Made by a program: the position numbers and the translations under genes. Shown piece after piece: positions 32,697 to 42,488 of a stretch of 64,000 bases of DNA. Positions within the stretch are counted from its first letter, which is position 1; the number at the start of each line of letters is the position of its first letter. The notes under the pieces are model-generated. The model worked only from the letters and a program-made list of their open reading frames with translations. It did no database searches and was not told the DNA's origin. Source of the stretch: Alloalcanivorax balearicus MACL04 (GTDB lineage Bacteria; Pseudomonadota; Gammaproteobacteria; Pseudomonadales; Alcanivoracaceae); contig NZ_ARXS01000008.1 of the NCBI RefSeq assembly GCF_025532145.1, positions 98,863 to 162,862 of the forward strand. Reading direction: 5' to 3'.

Positions 32697-34919
32697 GTGT
32701 CACATTCAGCACCGACGCGCCGCCGGCTGCGCGCCCTGGCCCTTGGCGTGGCCCTGGGTCTGGGCGGCGTACCGTTCACCAGCGCCACCGCCCAAACCAT
32801 CCCGCCCGGCAGCGAGCAACAGCAGTACGACATTCCTCCCGGTCCGCTGAACACGGTACTGACGCGCTTCGCCGAACGCTCCGGCACCTTTATTGCCGGC
32901 GACCTCCGGCTGACGGCGGACAAGCACAGCGACGGCCTGCGCGGCCGCTTCAGCCGCGAGGAGGCGCTCGACCGCATCCTGGCCGGCAGCGGACTGATGG
33001 CCGAACGTCAAGATGACGGCAGCTATACGCTCAAGGCCGCCAGCACCAGCACCCGGCTCGCCCCTGTGACGGTCACAGCGCCGACTCACCAGGGCGGGCG
33101 GCCGCGCACCCTCGACTACGACCGCGCAACCATCGAGGCGCAGCGTCCGCAGGACATCAAGGATCTGTTCAAGAAGGAAGCGTCGGTGGCGGTGGGCGGC
33201 CCCATCGCCATGAACCAGAAAGTCTATGTGCGCGGTGTCGAGGAAACCGCCATGGTGGTCACCGTGGATGGCGCCCGGCAGAACAACAAGGTGTTCCACC
33301 ACAACGCCACCAATCTGATCGACCCGTCCCTGCTCAAAGCCGCGCGCGCCTCTGCCGGTGTAGCGGCGGCCGACGCCGGCCCCGGCGCACTGGGCGGCAG
33401 TCTCGCCTACGAGACCGTGGACGCGGCCGATCTGCTGGCGCCGGACGACAATGCCGGCGCTTTCCTGGACGGCCGTTATGCCTCCAACGGCGATACCCGG
33501 TCCGTTGCCGGCGCCGCCTTTGGCCGGGCCGGCGGCTTCGAGGGGCTGGGTTACATCAAGCATACCGACGGCAATGACTACGAAGACGGCAACGGCGACA
33601 CCGCCCGTTTCACCGCCCCCGGACTGATCAGCGGCCTGGTCAAGGTGGCCTACGAGGATGCCGGAGCGGGCCGCTTCGAGCTCAGTCACGAAGTGGTCAA
33701 CGACGATGCCGCCCGCCCCTACCGGGCCAACTTCGCCGGTCTGGACGGCGGCCGGCCGGTGCCCGATTCCCGGGTCTACGATCTGACCCGCCGCAATACC
33801 GTCTTCAATTACCAGCGCGACACCGGCCAGGGTTACTGGAACCCGGCGGTGACGCTGGCTCATAACGAAACCGAACTGGACACCCGCGAAGTGCCGCTGT
33901 CCGCGCCGGATACCCGGGTGGTCTACACCGGCATCACCGAAAGCGTCTCCGCCACCCTCAAGAACGTGGCGCACACCCGCTTCGCCAATATCACCTTTGG
34001 CCTCGATCATTACGATGACAGTGCCATATTCCGCGAGGCCGGCAGCGCGGACCTGGAGGAAGCCGCCCGCAATACCGGGGTCTTCGTGCAGTTTCGCCAG
34101 GATCTGTGGGAACGGCTGGAACTCTCCTATGGTGCCCGCTACGACGACCAGACCTTCACCGGCACCGACGATTCCCACCACGACGACGAGGGCGTCAGCA
34201 GCAACGTGTTCGGCGAGTTCCACGTCAACGATCATCTGTCACTGAACGCCGGCTACACCGACGTCTGGGCGGGCACCGCCCTGGCCGAGAACTACATCCT
34301 CAACGGCGCCTGGGACTACGCCAATCTGGAACCGGTGCGCGCCCACAACCGCACCGTCGGATTGCACCTGCATCGTGGCGGCTTCTTCGCCGAGGCCAAT
34401 CGCTTCCGCACCGCCATCGCCAACGCCCGGGTGCCGTCCTACAGCGGCGACCCGGCCGCGGTGGCGGATTTCGACATTGATGGCTACGACCTGGCGGTGG
34501 GCTACATGGGACGTCTGGGCGAAGTGTCGGTGAAATACGCCAACATCGATTCGGAGAAAGACGGCGACCCGGCCACCTCTTATGACGGCAACTATTTCAC
34601 CGCGCCGCTGGGCGAGCTAATCACCGTCAGCGGCGTGTTCGCGGTACCGCGCTGGCCCCTGGAACTGGGCGCCAGCGCGGAAATCGCCCTCGACAACGAT
34701 GACGTGGAGAGCAGCGGCGCCAAGCAGCAGGGCTACACGGTGGTGGACATCTACGCGGAATACCGGCCGGTGCCGCCGCTGACCCTGCGTCTGTCGGTGG
34801 ACAACCTCAATGACGAGGACTACGTGGACCGGGCCAGCTATGGTCAGGAGTTCCTCGACGTGAGTCCGCTGTTGGAGCCAGGCCGTTCCATCGCCTTGCA
34901 AGCGCGTTACGACTTCTGA
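32697..34919 (+). CDS. STN-domain TonB-dependent receptor (ferric siderophore or heme)
   Basis: 740 residues from a GTG at 32697 with AGGAG five bases upstream. A signal peptide ends near SATAQ; an STN signalling domain (about 43-110, YDIPPGPLNTVLTRFAERSG; GLMAERQDDGSYTLK) follows, then a plug (APVTVTAPTH, IAMNQKVYVRGVEETAMVVT) and a beta-barrel ending in ALQARYDF. The plug wording and the barrel's DNLNDEDYVDRASYGQEF are like heme/hemoglobin or siderophore receptors; the ligand is not certain. The STN domain matches the FecI-FecR pair upstream as a complete cell-surface signalling unit. Confidence 0.92.
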   Translation: MSHSAPTRRRLRALALGVALGLGGVPFTSATAQTIPPGSEQQQYDIPPGPLNTVLTRFAERSGTFIAGDLRLTADKHSDGLRGRFSREEALDRILAGSGLMAERQDDGSYTLKAASTSTRLAPVTVTAPTHQGGRPRTLDYDRATIEAQRPQDIKDLFKKEASVAVGGPIAMNQKVYVRGVEETAMVVTVDGARQNNKVFHHNATNLIDPSLLKAARASAGVAAADAGPGALGGSLAYETVDAADLLAPDDNAGAFLDGRYASNGDTRSVAGAAFGRAGGFEGLGYIKHTDGNDYEDGNGDTARFTAPGLISGLVKVAYEDAGAGRFELSHEVVNDDAARPYRANFAGLDGGRPVPDSRVYDLTRRNTVFNYQRDTGQGYWNPAVTLAHNETELDTREVPLSAPDTRVVYTGITESVSATLKNVAHTRFANITFGLDHYDDSAIFREAGSADLEEAARNTGVFVQFRQDLWERLELSYGARYDDQTFTGTDDSHHDDEGVSSNVFGEFHVNDHLSLNAGYTDVWAGTALAENYILNGAWDYANLEPVRAHNRTVGLHLHRGGFFAEANRFRTAIANARVPSYSGDPAAVADFDIDGYDLAVGYMGRLGEVSVKYANIDSEKDGDPATSYDGNYFTAPLGELITVSGVFAVPRWPLELGASAEIALDNDDVESSGAKQQGYTVVDIYAEYRPVPPLTLRLSVDNLNDEDYVDRASYGQEFLDVSPLLEPGRSIALQARYDF

Positions 34920-34986
34920 GCGGGCCGGCCCCTTTGTCGGGTTTATCGCGGTTCAGAGGGAAACGGTATGACCCTTCATCAGGGAT

Positions 34987-35058
34987 AGCGGAGCCGCGTT
35001 ACGCCTTTGCGGGAACACCGTAAAGCAGGGTCCCACAAAGGCGTAACGCGGCTCCGCT
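34987..35058. repeat. Perfect 23-bp inverted repeat with 26-nt loop
   Basis: The left arm 34987-35009 (AGCGGAGCCGCGTTACGCCT plus TTG) and right arm 35036-35058 are exact reverse complements. This family differs from the main REP element. The 325 bp between the receptor and argC hold this repeat and a REP pair, and no gene that I can support. Confidence 0.9.
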
Positions 35059-35131
35059 TCGAGGTAATCGGCAGGCACAGGTGTTCTTATGGCCTTGGAG
35101 ACATAAATCCGGAGGTTGCTACAACGCCGCT

Positions 35132-35197
35132 GTGGGAGCTTGCCTGCAAGCGAATGGGCTTCCGGGCCCAAAGATTCGCTTGCAGGCCAGCTCCCAC
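35132..35197. repeat. Inverted REP pair
   Basis: GTGGGAGCTTGCCTGCAAGC (from 35133) faces its near-complement ending 35197 (ATTCGCTTGCAGGCCAGCTC...), around a spacer GGGCTTCCGGGCCC. It is organised like the pair at 873-967. Confidence 0.8.
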
Positions 35198-35244
35198 CCC
35201 CTTCCGTGCCAGCGGTCGACGTTGTTGGAGCCCGGACGCGTGGC

Positions 35245-36195
35245 TCAGTCCGCGGTAAGTCCCGTGGTTTCGTCAATGCCGAGATGGACGTTCATGTTCT
35301 GCACCGCGGCGCCGGCGGCGCCCTTGCCCAGGTTATCCAGCCGCGCGATCACGCACTGGCGCTCGCCGTTACCGAACAGGAACAGATCCACCCGGTTGGT
35401 GTCGTTACTGCCCTGAACGTCGAAGAAACCGCCGTTGAGGCCGGCGGGATCGTCCGGGGCGTGGACGCGGATGAACGGCTCGTCGGCGTACCGGTGCCGC
35501 AAGGCCTCATAGAGCTGGCCAACGTCGGTGCCCGGTTTCAGGTGGGACATTTGCAGCGGCACGGTCACCGCCAGCCCTTTGAGGAAGGGGCCCACGGTGG
35601 GGACGAAGATCGGAGCCCGGGCCAGGCCGGTGTAGCGCTGCATTTCCGGCAGATGCTTGTGCTCCAGGCCGAGGGCGTAGGCGCGCGGCGCCCGCAGGCG
35701 GCCCTCGCTATCGGCTTCGTAGTCGGCGATCATGCTCTTGCCGCCGCCGCTGTAGCCGGTCAGGGAGGTGGCGCTGAGCGGGTAATCCGCGGGCAGCAGA
35801 CCCGCATCCACCAGCGGCCGCACCGCCAGAATAAAGGCACTGGCGTGGCAGCCCACGTTGGCGATGCGCTTGCTGGCACGGATGCGGTCACGCTGCCCGG
35901 CTTCCAGTTCCGGCAGTCCATAGACCCAGTCGTCGGCTACCCGGAACGCGGTGCTGGCGTCGATCAGGCAGGTGTCCGGGTTATCCACCATGGCCGCCGC
36001 TTCCCGCGAGGCGGCATCCGGCAGGCACAGAAAGGCCACGTCAGCGGCGTTCAGCAGCCGGGCGCGCTCGTCCGGATCCTTGCGCAGCGCGCTGTCAATG
36101 CGCAGCAACTCGATGTCCGTGCGCCCTTCCAGGTACTCGAACAGACGCAAACCGGTGGTGCCTTCCTGACCGTCCACATAAACCTTGAATGCCAT
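35245..36195 (-). CDS. argC: N-acetyl-gamma-glutamyl-phosphate reductase (ArgC type 2)
   Basis: Reduces N-acetyl-glutamyl phosphate to the semialdehyde with NADPH in arginine synthesis. The 316-residue length and start [20 protein letters not shown] fit the short type-2 AGPR group. The catalytic cysteine C116 lies in [25 protein letters not shown] and [14 protein letters not shown] are also characteristic. The gene is monocistronic between a repeat-rich region and hmp. Confidence 0.95.
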   Translation of the reverse strand: MAFKVYVDGQEGTTGLRLFEYLEGRTDIELLRIDSALRKDPDERARLLNAADVAFLCLPDAASREAAAMVDNPDTCLIDASTAFRVADDWVYGLPELEAGQRDRIRASKRIANVGCHASAFILAVRPLVDAGLLPADYPLSATSLTGYSGGGKSMIADYEADSEGRLRAPRAYALGLEHKHLPEMQRYTGLARAPIFVPTVGPFLKGLAVTVPLQMSHLKPGTDVGQLYEALRHRYADEPFIRVHAPDDPAGLNGGFFDVQGSNDTNRVDLFLFGNGERQCVIARLDNLGKGAAGAAVQNMNVHLGIDETTGLTAD

Positions 36196-36314
36196 TTTCG
36201 GATCTCCCGGTGAAACAGACCGCCAAGCCTAAGTATCCGGCGGGGCGCTTGCAACGGACAGGTTTATTTTCCGCGCTTTCCGCCCCCGATCTCAACCGGC
36301 GGCCTTCGGGCTCG

Positions 36315-37538
36315 CTAAGCGGCAAGGTCCCCGGCGGGTCCGAAGAACTCGAAATGGATGTCGGCGTCCTCCACGGCGCGCTGCTTCAGCAGCCGCCAAC
36401 CGTGCTTCAGCATTGGCGCCGGGCCGCATAGGTAGAATTCCGCGTCCTGGTCTCCGATCAGTTGATCCAGCAGAGCGGAATCCAGCAGGCCCTCACTGTC
36501 ATGAAGCGCCCGGATACGGTCCTCATCAGTAGCCTCGCTGAAGCGTACATGGACGGTCAGATTGGGATACTCCTCGCGCAGCGTGGCCAGTTCCCGCTCG
36601 AACGGACGCACCGCTCCGTTAAGGGCGCACTGAATAAAGATCACTTCCCGGTCAGGCTGCTGCTCCAAAGCCGCATAGAGCATGGACAGGATCGGCGTGA
36701 TACCGACACCGCCGGCAATCAGGACCAGCGGCTTGCCGGCCTCCGCGACGGGGGTCAACACAAACTCACCGCAGGGCGGCGCCAGTTCCACCACATCGCC
36801 TTGCGCGATTCGGTCATGCAAATAGTTGGAGCAAACACCGTCCGGGGCCCCGGCGTCACAGGCCAGCTCCCGCTTCACGCTGATCCGGTAGTGCTCCGAG
36901 CCCGGCCGGTTGGACAAACTATAGTTGCGCATCACCGGCACACCGTTTTCAGGCGTGACACGCAACGTCACGTACTGACCGGGCTGATGGGGTTGTAAAG
37001 GTTGGCCGTCTTCAGGGACCAGATACAAGGAAACGATATTGTCGCTGGCAGCTTCCCGTTGCCGGACGACGAACCGCTTGAAGCCTTGCCAGCCATGGAC
37101 CTCGGTCTGGTGGCGGTAAATCTCACCTTCGCGTTGAATAAAGAGATCCGCCAATGCCCCGTAAGCCGCCGCCCACGCATCAATGATCTCATCCGTGGCC
37201 GCTTCGCCCAACACTTCCCGGATCGACGCCAGCAGGTTCTCTCCCACGATCGGATAATGCTCGGCCTGGATGCCCAGAGAGACATGCTTCTGGGCGATCA
37301 GTTCCACCGCTCCCGCCAGCATGGCCGGGTTTTCGATGTTCCGTGCGTAGGCGCATATGGCGGCCGCCAGCGCGCGCTGTTGGGTTCCCGCATGCTGATG
37401 GGCCGGATTGAAGAACGCCAGCACCTCCGGGTTTTCCCGGAACATCCGTTGATAAAAGTGGCGCGTCAGCACCTCACCATGGTCCTCCAACACGGGAACG
37501 GTTTGTTTGATGATCTCCATCTGGGCCGCTGACAGCAT
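36315..37538 (-). CDS. hmp: Flavohemoprotein nitric oxide dioxygenase Hmp
   Basis: Converts NO plus O2 to nitrate using NAD(P)H. 407 residues: the globin domain has the family's heme-pocket residues Y29 (RHFYQRMF), Q53 (GTQQRAL) and proximal H85 (AQKHVSLG). The FAD domain has the RNYSLSNRPGSEHYRISVKR signature and the NAD domain has IAGGVGITPILSML and FYLCGPAPML. The ATG at 37538 has AAGGAGGTG upstream. Two NsrR-like operators precede the gene, indicating induction by nitric oxide. It diverges from the zapE-type gene. Confidence 0.97.
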   Translation of the reverse strand: MLSAAQMEIIKQTVPVLEDHGEVLTRHFYQRMFRENPEVLAFFNPAHQHAGTQQRALAAAICAYARNIENPAMLAGAVELIAQKHVSLGIQAEHYPIVGENLLASIREVLGEAATDEIIDAWAAAYGALADLFIQREGEIYRHQTEVHGWQGFKRFVVRQREAASDNIVSLYLVPEDGQPLQPHQPGQYVTLRVTPENGVPVMRNYSLSNRPGSEHYRISVKRELACDAGAPDGVCSNYLHDRIAQGDVVELAPPCGEFVLTPVAEAGKPLVLIAGGVGITPILSMLYAALEQQPDREVIFIQCALNGAVRPFERELATLREEYPNLTVHVRFSEATDEDRIRALHDSEGLLDSALLDQLIGDQDAEFYLCGPAPMLKHGWRLLKQRAVEDADIHFEFFGPAGDLAA

Positions 37539-37549
37539 GGCACCTCCTT

Positions 37550-37598
37550 AAGGTACATTAAAAATACATCTTATAAAGAGGTATATTATGTACATCTT
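37550..37598. promoter_or_regulatory. Two tandem NsrR-like operators
   Basis: Two 23-bp inverted repeats of form AAG-n-T-n-CATT...AATACATCTT at 37550-37572 and 37576-37598. The first has arms AAGGTACATT and AATACATCTT, close to the NsrR consensus AAGATGCATTT/AATACATCTT. The first lies 12 bp before the hmp ATG, overlapping its ribosome site region. Confidence 0.75.
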
Positions 37599-37714
37599 TA
37601 ACATAAATCAAGTTCGCCCCGCCGCAGCCAGGTGCTTGACTTTCCGTGGTTCCGCCGACACCGTATTTCCCGCTCACCTCAAGCAAACTCTTTCCACCCT
37701 CGGCAGTGACCGCC

Positions 37715-38860
37715 ATGCCCCAGTCCGGCCCTCTGACACTCTACCGCCAGGCCTTGAAGGATGGCTTCACCATGGACTCCGGCCAGGAACAGGCCGTGAT
37801 CGCGCTGCAACAGTGTTTTGACGCTTTGAAACGGGGCGAACGCCCCGCCGGGCTCTATCTTTGGGGACCGGTGGGCCGTGGCAAAACCTGGCTCATGGAC
37901 CAGTTTCATCACAGTCTTTCGGTCCCGGTCCGCCGCCAGCATTTCCACCATTTCATGCAATGGGTGCATCGACGCTTGTTCCAATTAACTGGCCACGGCG
38001 ATCCGCTTCGCCACTTGGCGAGGGAGCTGGCCGGTGAACTGCGCGTGCTCTGCTTCGACGAGCTGTTCGTCAGCGATATCGGTGACGCCATGCTGCTGGG
38101 GCCGCTATTTGAAACGCTCATCGACGCCGGACTGACGCTGATCATCACGTCCAACTGCGCACCGGAACATCTGTATCAGGATGGTTTTAACTATGACCGC
38201 TTCGCCCCCGCTGTCAGCGCACTACAGCAACATCTCAAGGTGCTCCGGGTGGACGGCGGGCAGGACCACCGGCTCCGCGATGGCGGCGCCTTTTCCCGAT
38301 ACTGGGTCATGGATCGCAAGCCGCTGGAAGGCGCTTTCCTGGAGTATCTCGAAACGGGAGAATCGGCTACCGACGCCCCCTGGACATTAGAGCGGCGCCT
38401 CTTGCCGGTGGTCCGGCGTGGGAAACACGCACTCTGGTCCACCTTCGCTCAACTCTGTGAAACACCCCGATCCAGTTCTGATTACATGGCGCTTTGCGAC
38501 CATTTTCAGGCGCTTTTTCTCAGCCATGTGCCGGCCCTGGGCGGCACGCCGAGGGCGTCTCGTATCGCCCGCGGCACCGAGGACGCCGCCAGCCAGGTCG
38601 CCGCCGGCGATCGGGCGCTGCCGGCCCTGTCCAGGCACGACGACGCCGTCCGACGGTTGATCGCCCTGGTGGACGAATGTTATGACCGTGGCTGCCCCCT
38701 CTACGTGCACGCCGATGTATCGCTGGATTCTCTCTACACGGAAGGGCATCTGATCTTGCCCTTTCAGAGAACAGTGAGCCGGCTCCATGCCATGCAGACC
38801 TGGCCGCACCCTTCGTCGGACCCGGGAAGCAGCCAGACAGAGAGACTCACTCTCCCTTGA
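37715..38860 (+). CDS. zapE: AFG1/ZapE-family ATPase
   Basis: 381 residues from the ATG at 37715 ([20 protein letters not shown]); an upstream in-frame ATG at 37646 is less likely. The Walker A GPVGRGKT is at 51-58 and Walker B is [28 protein letters not shown] and [11 protein letters not shown] fit the AFG1 family. ZapE acts on the Z-ring in E. coli under low oxygen or stress. The C-terminal part ([20 protein letters not shown]) is longer than I expect, so this may be a divergent paralogue. Divergence from hmp could link it to nitrosative stress; its tail overlaps the convergent hydratase gene by 14 bp. Confidence 0.85.
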   Translation: MPQSGPLTLYRQALKDGFTMDSGQEQAVIALQQCFDALKRGERPAGLYLWGPVGRGKTWLMDQFHHSLSVPVRRQHFHHFMQWVHRRLFQLTGHGDPLRHLARELAGELRVLCFDELFVSDIGDAMLLGPLFETLIDAGLTLIITSNCAPEHLYQDGFNYDRFAPAVSALQQHLKVLRVDGGQDHRLRDGGAFSRYWVMDRKPLEGAFLEYLETGESATDAPWTLERRLLPVVRRGKHALWSTFAQLCETPRSSSDYMALCDHFQALFLSHVPALGGTPRASRIARGTEDAASQVAAGDRALPALSRHDDAVRRLIALVDECYDRGCPLYVHADVSLDSLYTEGHLILPFQRTVSRLHAMQTWPHPSSDPGSSQTERLTLP

Positions 38861-39761
38861 GTTCCTTCAACTTTTGTTCCAGCTCGGCGATCTTGCGGCG
38901 CGCTTCATCGCCTTCAGGAATGTCGCGGCCGCTGTCACGCCATTCGATGGCCGCCTTGAACCCTTCGGTCTGAGCATAACGGCGGAACCAGAGACCTTCC
39001 GGATTGTGTCGGGTGATGCCATCGAACACCGTGGCCAGCATCTGGGTCTGCTCCAGGCCCATGGTCAGCATGACCTGATTCACCACCAGTTTGTGCATGC
39101 TCAGATGGCTGCTTGGCACCCCGGCAATGCGCCCCGCCACTTCCATGGTCTTGGCGTCCAGTTCCTCCTCCGGCACCACATAGTTGGCCAGGCCCCATTC
39201 ACCAGCCTGCTTGCCGGAAATCAGATCCCCGGTGAACATCATCTGCTTGGCCCGGACAGGCCCAAGCCGATACGTCCACATGGCGGTCGTCGGACATCCC
39301 CAAACCCGGGTCGGCATGTAACCGATACGTGCGTTCTCGGCCATGATCATCAAATCGCAGCACAGAGCGATATCGCTTCCGCCGGCGGCGGCGGCGCCAT
39401 GAATCTTGGCAATCGTGGGTTTACGGGACCGCCAAAGGCTCATGAAATCCTCGGTGTTCCGCTTCATATGGGCGTAGTCGACCATCGGATCCCAAGGAGT
39501 AGCTTCCTGCTGACAGGGATTCTCTCTTTGTGATTCAGCGTAGTAGGTCAGATCGTAACCGCCACAAAACCCCTTACCGGCGCCTTCAACGACAATCACG
39601 TGGACCTGGTCATTGTCTTCCGCCCACCTTACCGCGCGCCGAATATCGTCACCGGTTTCATCGATGATGGCATTGAGTTTCTCCGGACGATTGAGGAGCA
39701 GCCTGGCGATTCTCGGGTTTTTCTCATCCTGGGAAATCCGGACGGTTGTCAATTCCAGCAT
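38847..39761 (-). CDS. Crotonase-family enoyl-CoA hydratase
   Basis: 304 residues from the ATG at 39761 ([16 protein letters not shown]), chosen because GGAGAGAATC directly precedes it; the in-frame ATG four codons upstream overlaps that site. Crotonase motifs: oxyanion-hole segments [10 protein letters not shown] and [20 protein letters not shown]. It would hydrate a 2-enoyl-CoA or perform a related reaction on a CoA thioester; the substrate is not evident. It diverges from the TetR gene and shares the operator with it, next to an acyl-CoA synthetase, so the three probably form a TetR-controlled acid-degradation unit. Confidence 0.85.
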   Translation of the reverse strand: MLELTTVRISQDEKNPRIARLLLNRPEKLNAIIDETGDDIRRAVRWAEDNDQVHVIVVEGAGKGFCGGYDLTYYAESQRENPCQQEATPWDPMVDYAHMKRNTEDFMSLWRSRKPTIAKIHGAAAAGGSDIALCCDLMIMAENARIGYMPTRVWGCPTTAMWTYRLGPVRAKQMMFTGDLISGKQAGEWGLANYVVPEEELDAKTMEVAGRIAGVPSSHLSMHKLVVNQVMLTMGLEQTQMLATVFDGITRHNPEGLWFRRYAQTEGFKAAIEWRDSGRDIPEGDEARRKIAELEQKLKELKGE

Positions 39762-39796
39762 GATTCTCTCCAATAAGGGGGTTTTCGACTTCTTGA

Positions 39797-39816
39797 CAGT
39801 CAGTCATGACTGACTG
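39797..39816. promoter_or_regulatory. Perfect 20-bp palindromic operator (TetR type)
   Basis: CAGTCAGTCATGACTGACTG is its own reverse complement. It lies in the intergenic region between the hydratase and tetR starts and overlaps a TTGACA box (39793-39798) that points toward tetR. Binding by the adjacent TetR protein is the natural reading. Confidence 0.8.
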
Positions 39817-39851
39817 CAAAGTATCACCCTGGATTTCGGAGTGCAAACTCA

Positions 39852-40448
39852 ATGAAGAGCTCAACGTCCAAAGCACGGCCTTCCCCTTCCTTGAAGGATC
39901 GGATTACCGACGCGGCGGTGGCATTGCTGATCGACGAAGGCGTGGCAAGAACCACAACGGTGGCGGTTCAGAAAAGGGCGAACGTGAGTCGTGGGGCTCT
40001 GCTCTATCACTTCCCGAGCAGAGCGGAATTACTCGCCTCCACCATCGAGAGGCTGGTGCGGATGAACGAGCAGCAGATCAATGAATCCTTTCTGAGCTGC
40101 TCGGACCCGGCCGAGGACGTGGAAAAAGCGCTGATCGCATTGAGCGACAACATGGCCCGTCCCTCGTATCTGGCTGAAATGGAGCTGTGGGCGATCTCAC
40201 GAAACGATCAGGAATTACGCGACGCCCTCTACCAGGCGGAAAAAGCTGCCCGCTTTGATCTGGACCGGGTGGTCGGGAAGCTCCTTGAATGCTGGAAGAA
40301 GCACGAAAATTATCAGCTTCTGGCGGATCTGAGCGTGGAGTTCCTCAGAGGCGTGGCCTTTTCCGACATCCTGAGAAAACGGCCCGAATACCGATGGCGA
40401 ATGATTTCGTTATGGGTTGAAGTGATCAAAAAATCACTGGAAACCTGA
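39852..40448 (+). CDS. TetR family transcriptional regulator
   Basis: 198 residues with an N-terminal TetR helix-turn-helix (KDRITDAAVALLIDEGVART, VAVQKRANVSRGALLYHFPS) and a helical ligand-binding domain. It diverges from the hydratase and lies 88 bp before an acyl-CoA synthetase on the same strand. The ligand is probably an acyl-CoA or acid of the pathway encoded beside it. Regulation through the palindrome at 39797 is inferred. Confidence 0.9.
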   Translation: MKSSTSKARPSPSLKDRITDAAVALLIDEGVARTTTVAVQKRANVSRGALLYHFPSRAELLASTIERLVRMNEQQINESFLSCSDPAEDVEKALIALSDNMARPSYLAEMELWAISRNDQELRDALYQAEKAARFDLDRVVGKLLECWKKHENYQLLADLSVEFLRGVAFSDILRKRPEYRWRMISLWVEVIKKSLET

Positions 40449-40536
40449 GCATCGTCACCGAAAGCTCTTTTCGTCTCAGTTCGGGCGGGTTGGCAATCCA
40501 TCCTCATTTGAAAATAAAGAAACAGGAGACGAATCG

Positions 40537-42315
40537 ATGAGCCAGGCCATTCCTCATGACGACATTGAGGCCGCCAAACTGCTTGAACAGGCTCCCAGCC
40601 CGCTGGCACTGTTGCGCCGAACCGTTACCCGGCGTCCGGATCATCCGGCGCTGGTCTATCTGCGCGATGCCAACGACCAGCACCCCGTGACATTCACTTA
40701 TGGTCAATTACTCGAGGAAGTAGAGACCCTTTGTCGAGCATTGAAAGCGCGAGGCGTCAGTCAGGATGACGGCATCGCCATACTGCTGCCACTGGTTCCT
40801 CAGGCGGTATCCAGCCTGATTGCCGCCCTGACCGTGGGCGTCGCCTTCCCGGTGAATCTGTTGCTGTCTCCGGAAGCGATGGCCGCCCAGTTCAAACTGG
40901 CCCGGGCCAGAGAGATCATTGTCATGGGCCCTCACCCCGCCCTGGACGTCCACGAGCGGGTCGGCGCCGCCATCGAGTTACTGGATAGCGAGATCAACCT
41001 GATCGAGGTGGCTCTGGGCGAGCCGACCTCAGCTTCGTTTTCCTGGGCACAGCTGCTTGCAGACGGCAATACTGATTCGCCTGTTGAGGATTTTCCCGCG
41101 GCACCGGCGGCGCTGGTTCATACTGGCGGCACCACCGGCGCCCCCAAACTTGCCGAACTGACGCAGCGCAATCTGGCGGCCGGCGCTATCATGGCCGCCT
41201 CGGCGCTTGGCTGGCGGAAGAACGACCGCATTCTTACCGGGCTGCCTCTGTTTCACGTTGGCGGTTCCGTCGACATGCTGCTTTCCGGCATCGCGGCCGG
41301 CGTCACGCTGATGTTTCCTACAGCCCTGGGCCTACGCAATCCAGAAGTCATCAGCCGCTTCTGGCCTTTGGTGGACGAGACCCGGGCGACCCTTGTCGGC
41401 GGAGTACCGACCATGCTCTCGGCGATGGTATCCAGCCCACGTGCCGGCTCGACACTGAGTACATTACGAGGGTTCGTAACCGGCGGCTCACCACTGCCCG
41501 CCGAATTGAAGCGGAAGGTGGAAGAAGTCAGCGGCAAACCGGTGTGCCAGCTTTATGGCCAGACTGAAACCGCCGGCATCACCACCGCTCAAAGCGCTGA
41601 TGGAAGTTATCACCCGATCCTCGGCGGCAGGCCCATCCCCATGATGAAGGTGGCGATTGGCGGCCCGAACGGCAGCTTCCAACCCGGCGACACCGGTGAA
41701 GTGTTCGTGTCCGGTCCGAATGTCTTTCTCGGCTACCGCACCAACGACGGTATTCAGGGCGGCCCGGCCGATGGCTGGATCAGCACCGGGGATCTTGGTG
41801 AAGTCACCGAGGAAGGCGACCTGCGATTGGTTGGCCGCAGCAAGGAAATCATCATCCGTAGCGGACACAATATCGACCCGCTACTGATTGAAGAAGTGGC
41901 CATGGAACATCCGGCCGTGGCTCAGGCCGCCGCGGTCGCCATGCCCGATGCCTATGCGGGTGAACTCCCGGTTTTGTATGTCGCGCTGACACCGGGAGCG
42001 CAGGTCAGCCCCAAGGAACTCATCGCGCATACGGGTGAGCGCATCGCCGAGCCGCCTGCCCGGCCAAAACACGCCTTTATCCTTGAGGAAATGCCACTCA
42101 CTCCCGTGGGGAAAATCGCTCGCTATAAACTCAAGCAAATGGCCACCGAGCATCAGGTTAGTCACGCACTCTCCTCCATCGAGACCTTGGAGAAAGTGAC
42201 TTGCCAGGACAATGGTGCCAGACAGGTGGGTTTGTACTGGAAGCAGAAACCGACAAGCGAGCAGCGGAAACTTGCGGCCACAGTACTGGCCGATCTGGGG
42301 CTTGAGCAGGTGTAG
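40537..42315 (+). CDS. AMP-dependent acyl-CoA synthetase
   Basis: 592 residues, ANL superfamily. Motifs: A3 loop HTGGTTGAPKLAELTQRN, A5 YGQTETAG, A7 WISTGDLG, A8 VGRSKEIIIRSGHNIDPLLI and the catalytic lysine in TPVGKIARYKLK. It activates a carboxylic acid to its CoA ester. A C-terminal tail beyond A10 (SHALSSIETLEKVTCQDNGA) is extra relative to typical acyl-CoA synthetases. The start ATG at 40537 has AGGAGA upstream. With the hydratase it suggests degradation of a branched, cyclic or steroid-like acid; the substrate cannot be read. Confidence 0.93.
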   Translation: MSQAIPHDDIEAAKLLEQAPSPLALLRRTVTRRPDHPALVYLRDANDQHPVTFTYGQLLEEVETLCRALKARGVSQDDGIAILLPLVPQAVSSLIAALTVGVAFPVNLLLSPEAMAAQFKLARAREIIVMGPHPALDVHERVGAAIELLDSEINLIEVALGEPTSASFSWAQLLADGNTDSPVEDFPAAPAALVHTGGTTGAPKLAELTQRNLAAGAIMAASALGWRKNDRILTGLPLFHVGGSVDMLLSGIAAGVTLMFPTALGLRNPEVISRFWPLVDETRATLVGGVPTMLSAMVSSPRAGSTLSTLRGFVTGGSPLPAELKRKVEEVSGKPVCQLYGQTETAGITTAQSADGSYHPILGGRPIPMMKVAIGGPNGSFQPGDTGEVFVSGPNVFLGYRTNDGIQGGPADGWISTGDLGEVTEEGDLRLVGRSKEIIIRSGHNIDPLLIEEVAMEHPAVAQAAAVAMPDAYAGELPVLYVALTPGAQVSPKELIAHTGERIAEPPARPKHAFILEEMPLTPVGKIARYKLKQMATEHQVSHALSSIETLEKVTCQDNGARQVGLYWKQKPTSEQRKLAATVLADLGLEQV

Positions 42316-42367
42316 CCTCCTGCCGATGATGCGCTGCCAGAAGGGATAATCGGCGCAGCCCTGGGGC

Positions 42368-42386
42368 GGAATACCATGGGTATTCC
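42368..42386. other. Perfect 8-bp inverted repeat between convergent genes
   Basis: GGAATACC-ATG-GGTATTCC. It lies in the 173-bp region between the acyl-CoA synthetase and sulfatase 1 stops. There is no T-run, so terminator function is uncertain. Nothing else is recognised in the interval. Confidence 0.5.
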
Positions 42387-42488
42387 CGCTTCCAGGGCCA
42401 GCGAGCCGGGTATATCGGCAATGTCATCTATCTCTCACGCAATAGGTACATCGCCCCTCGGATACATTGTCCCCGTTCAAACAGGCTG

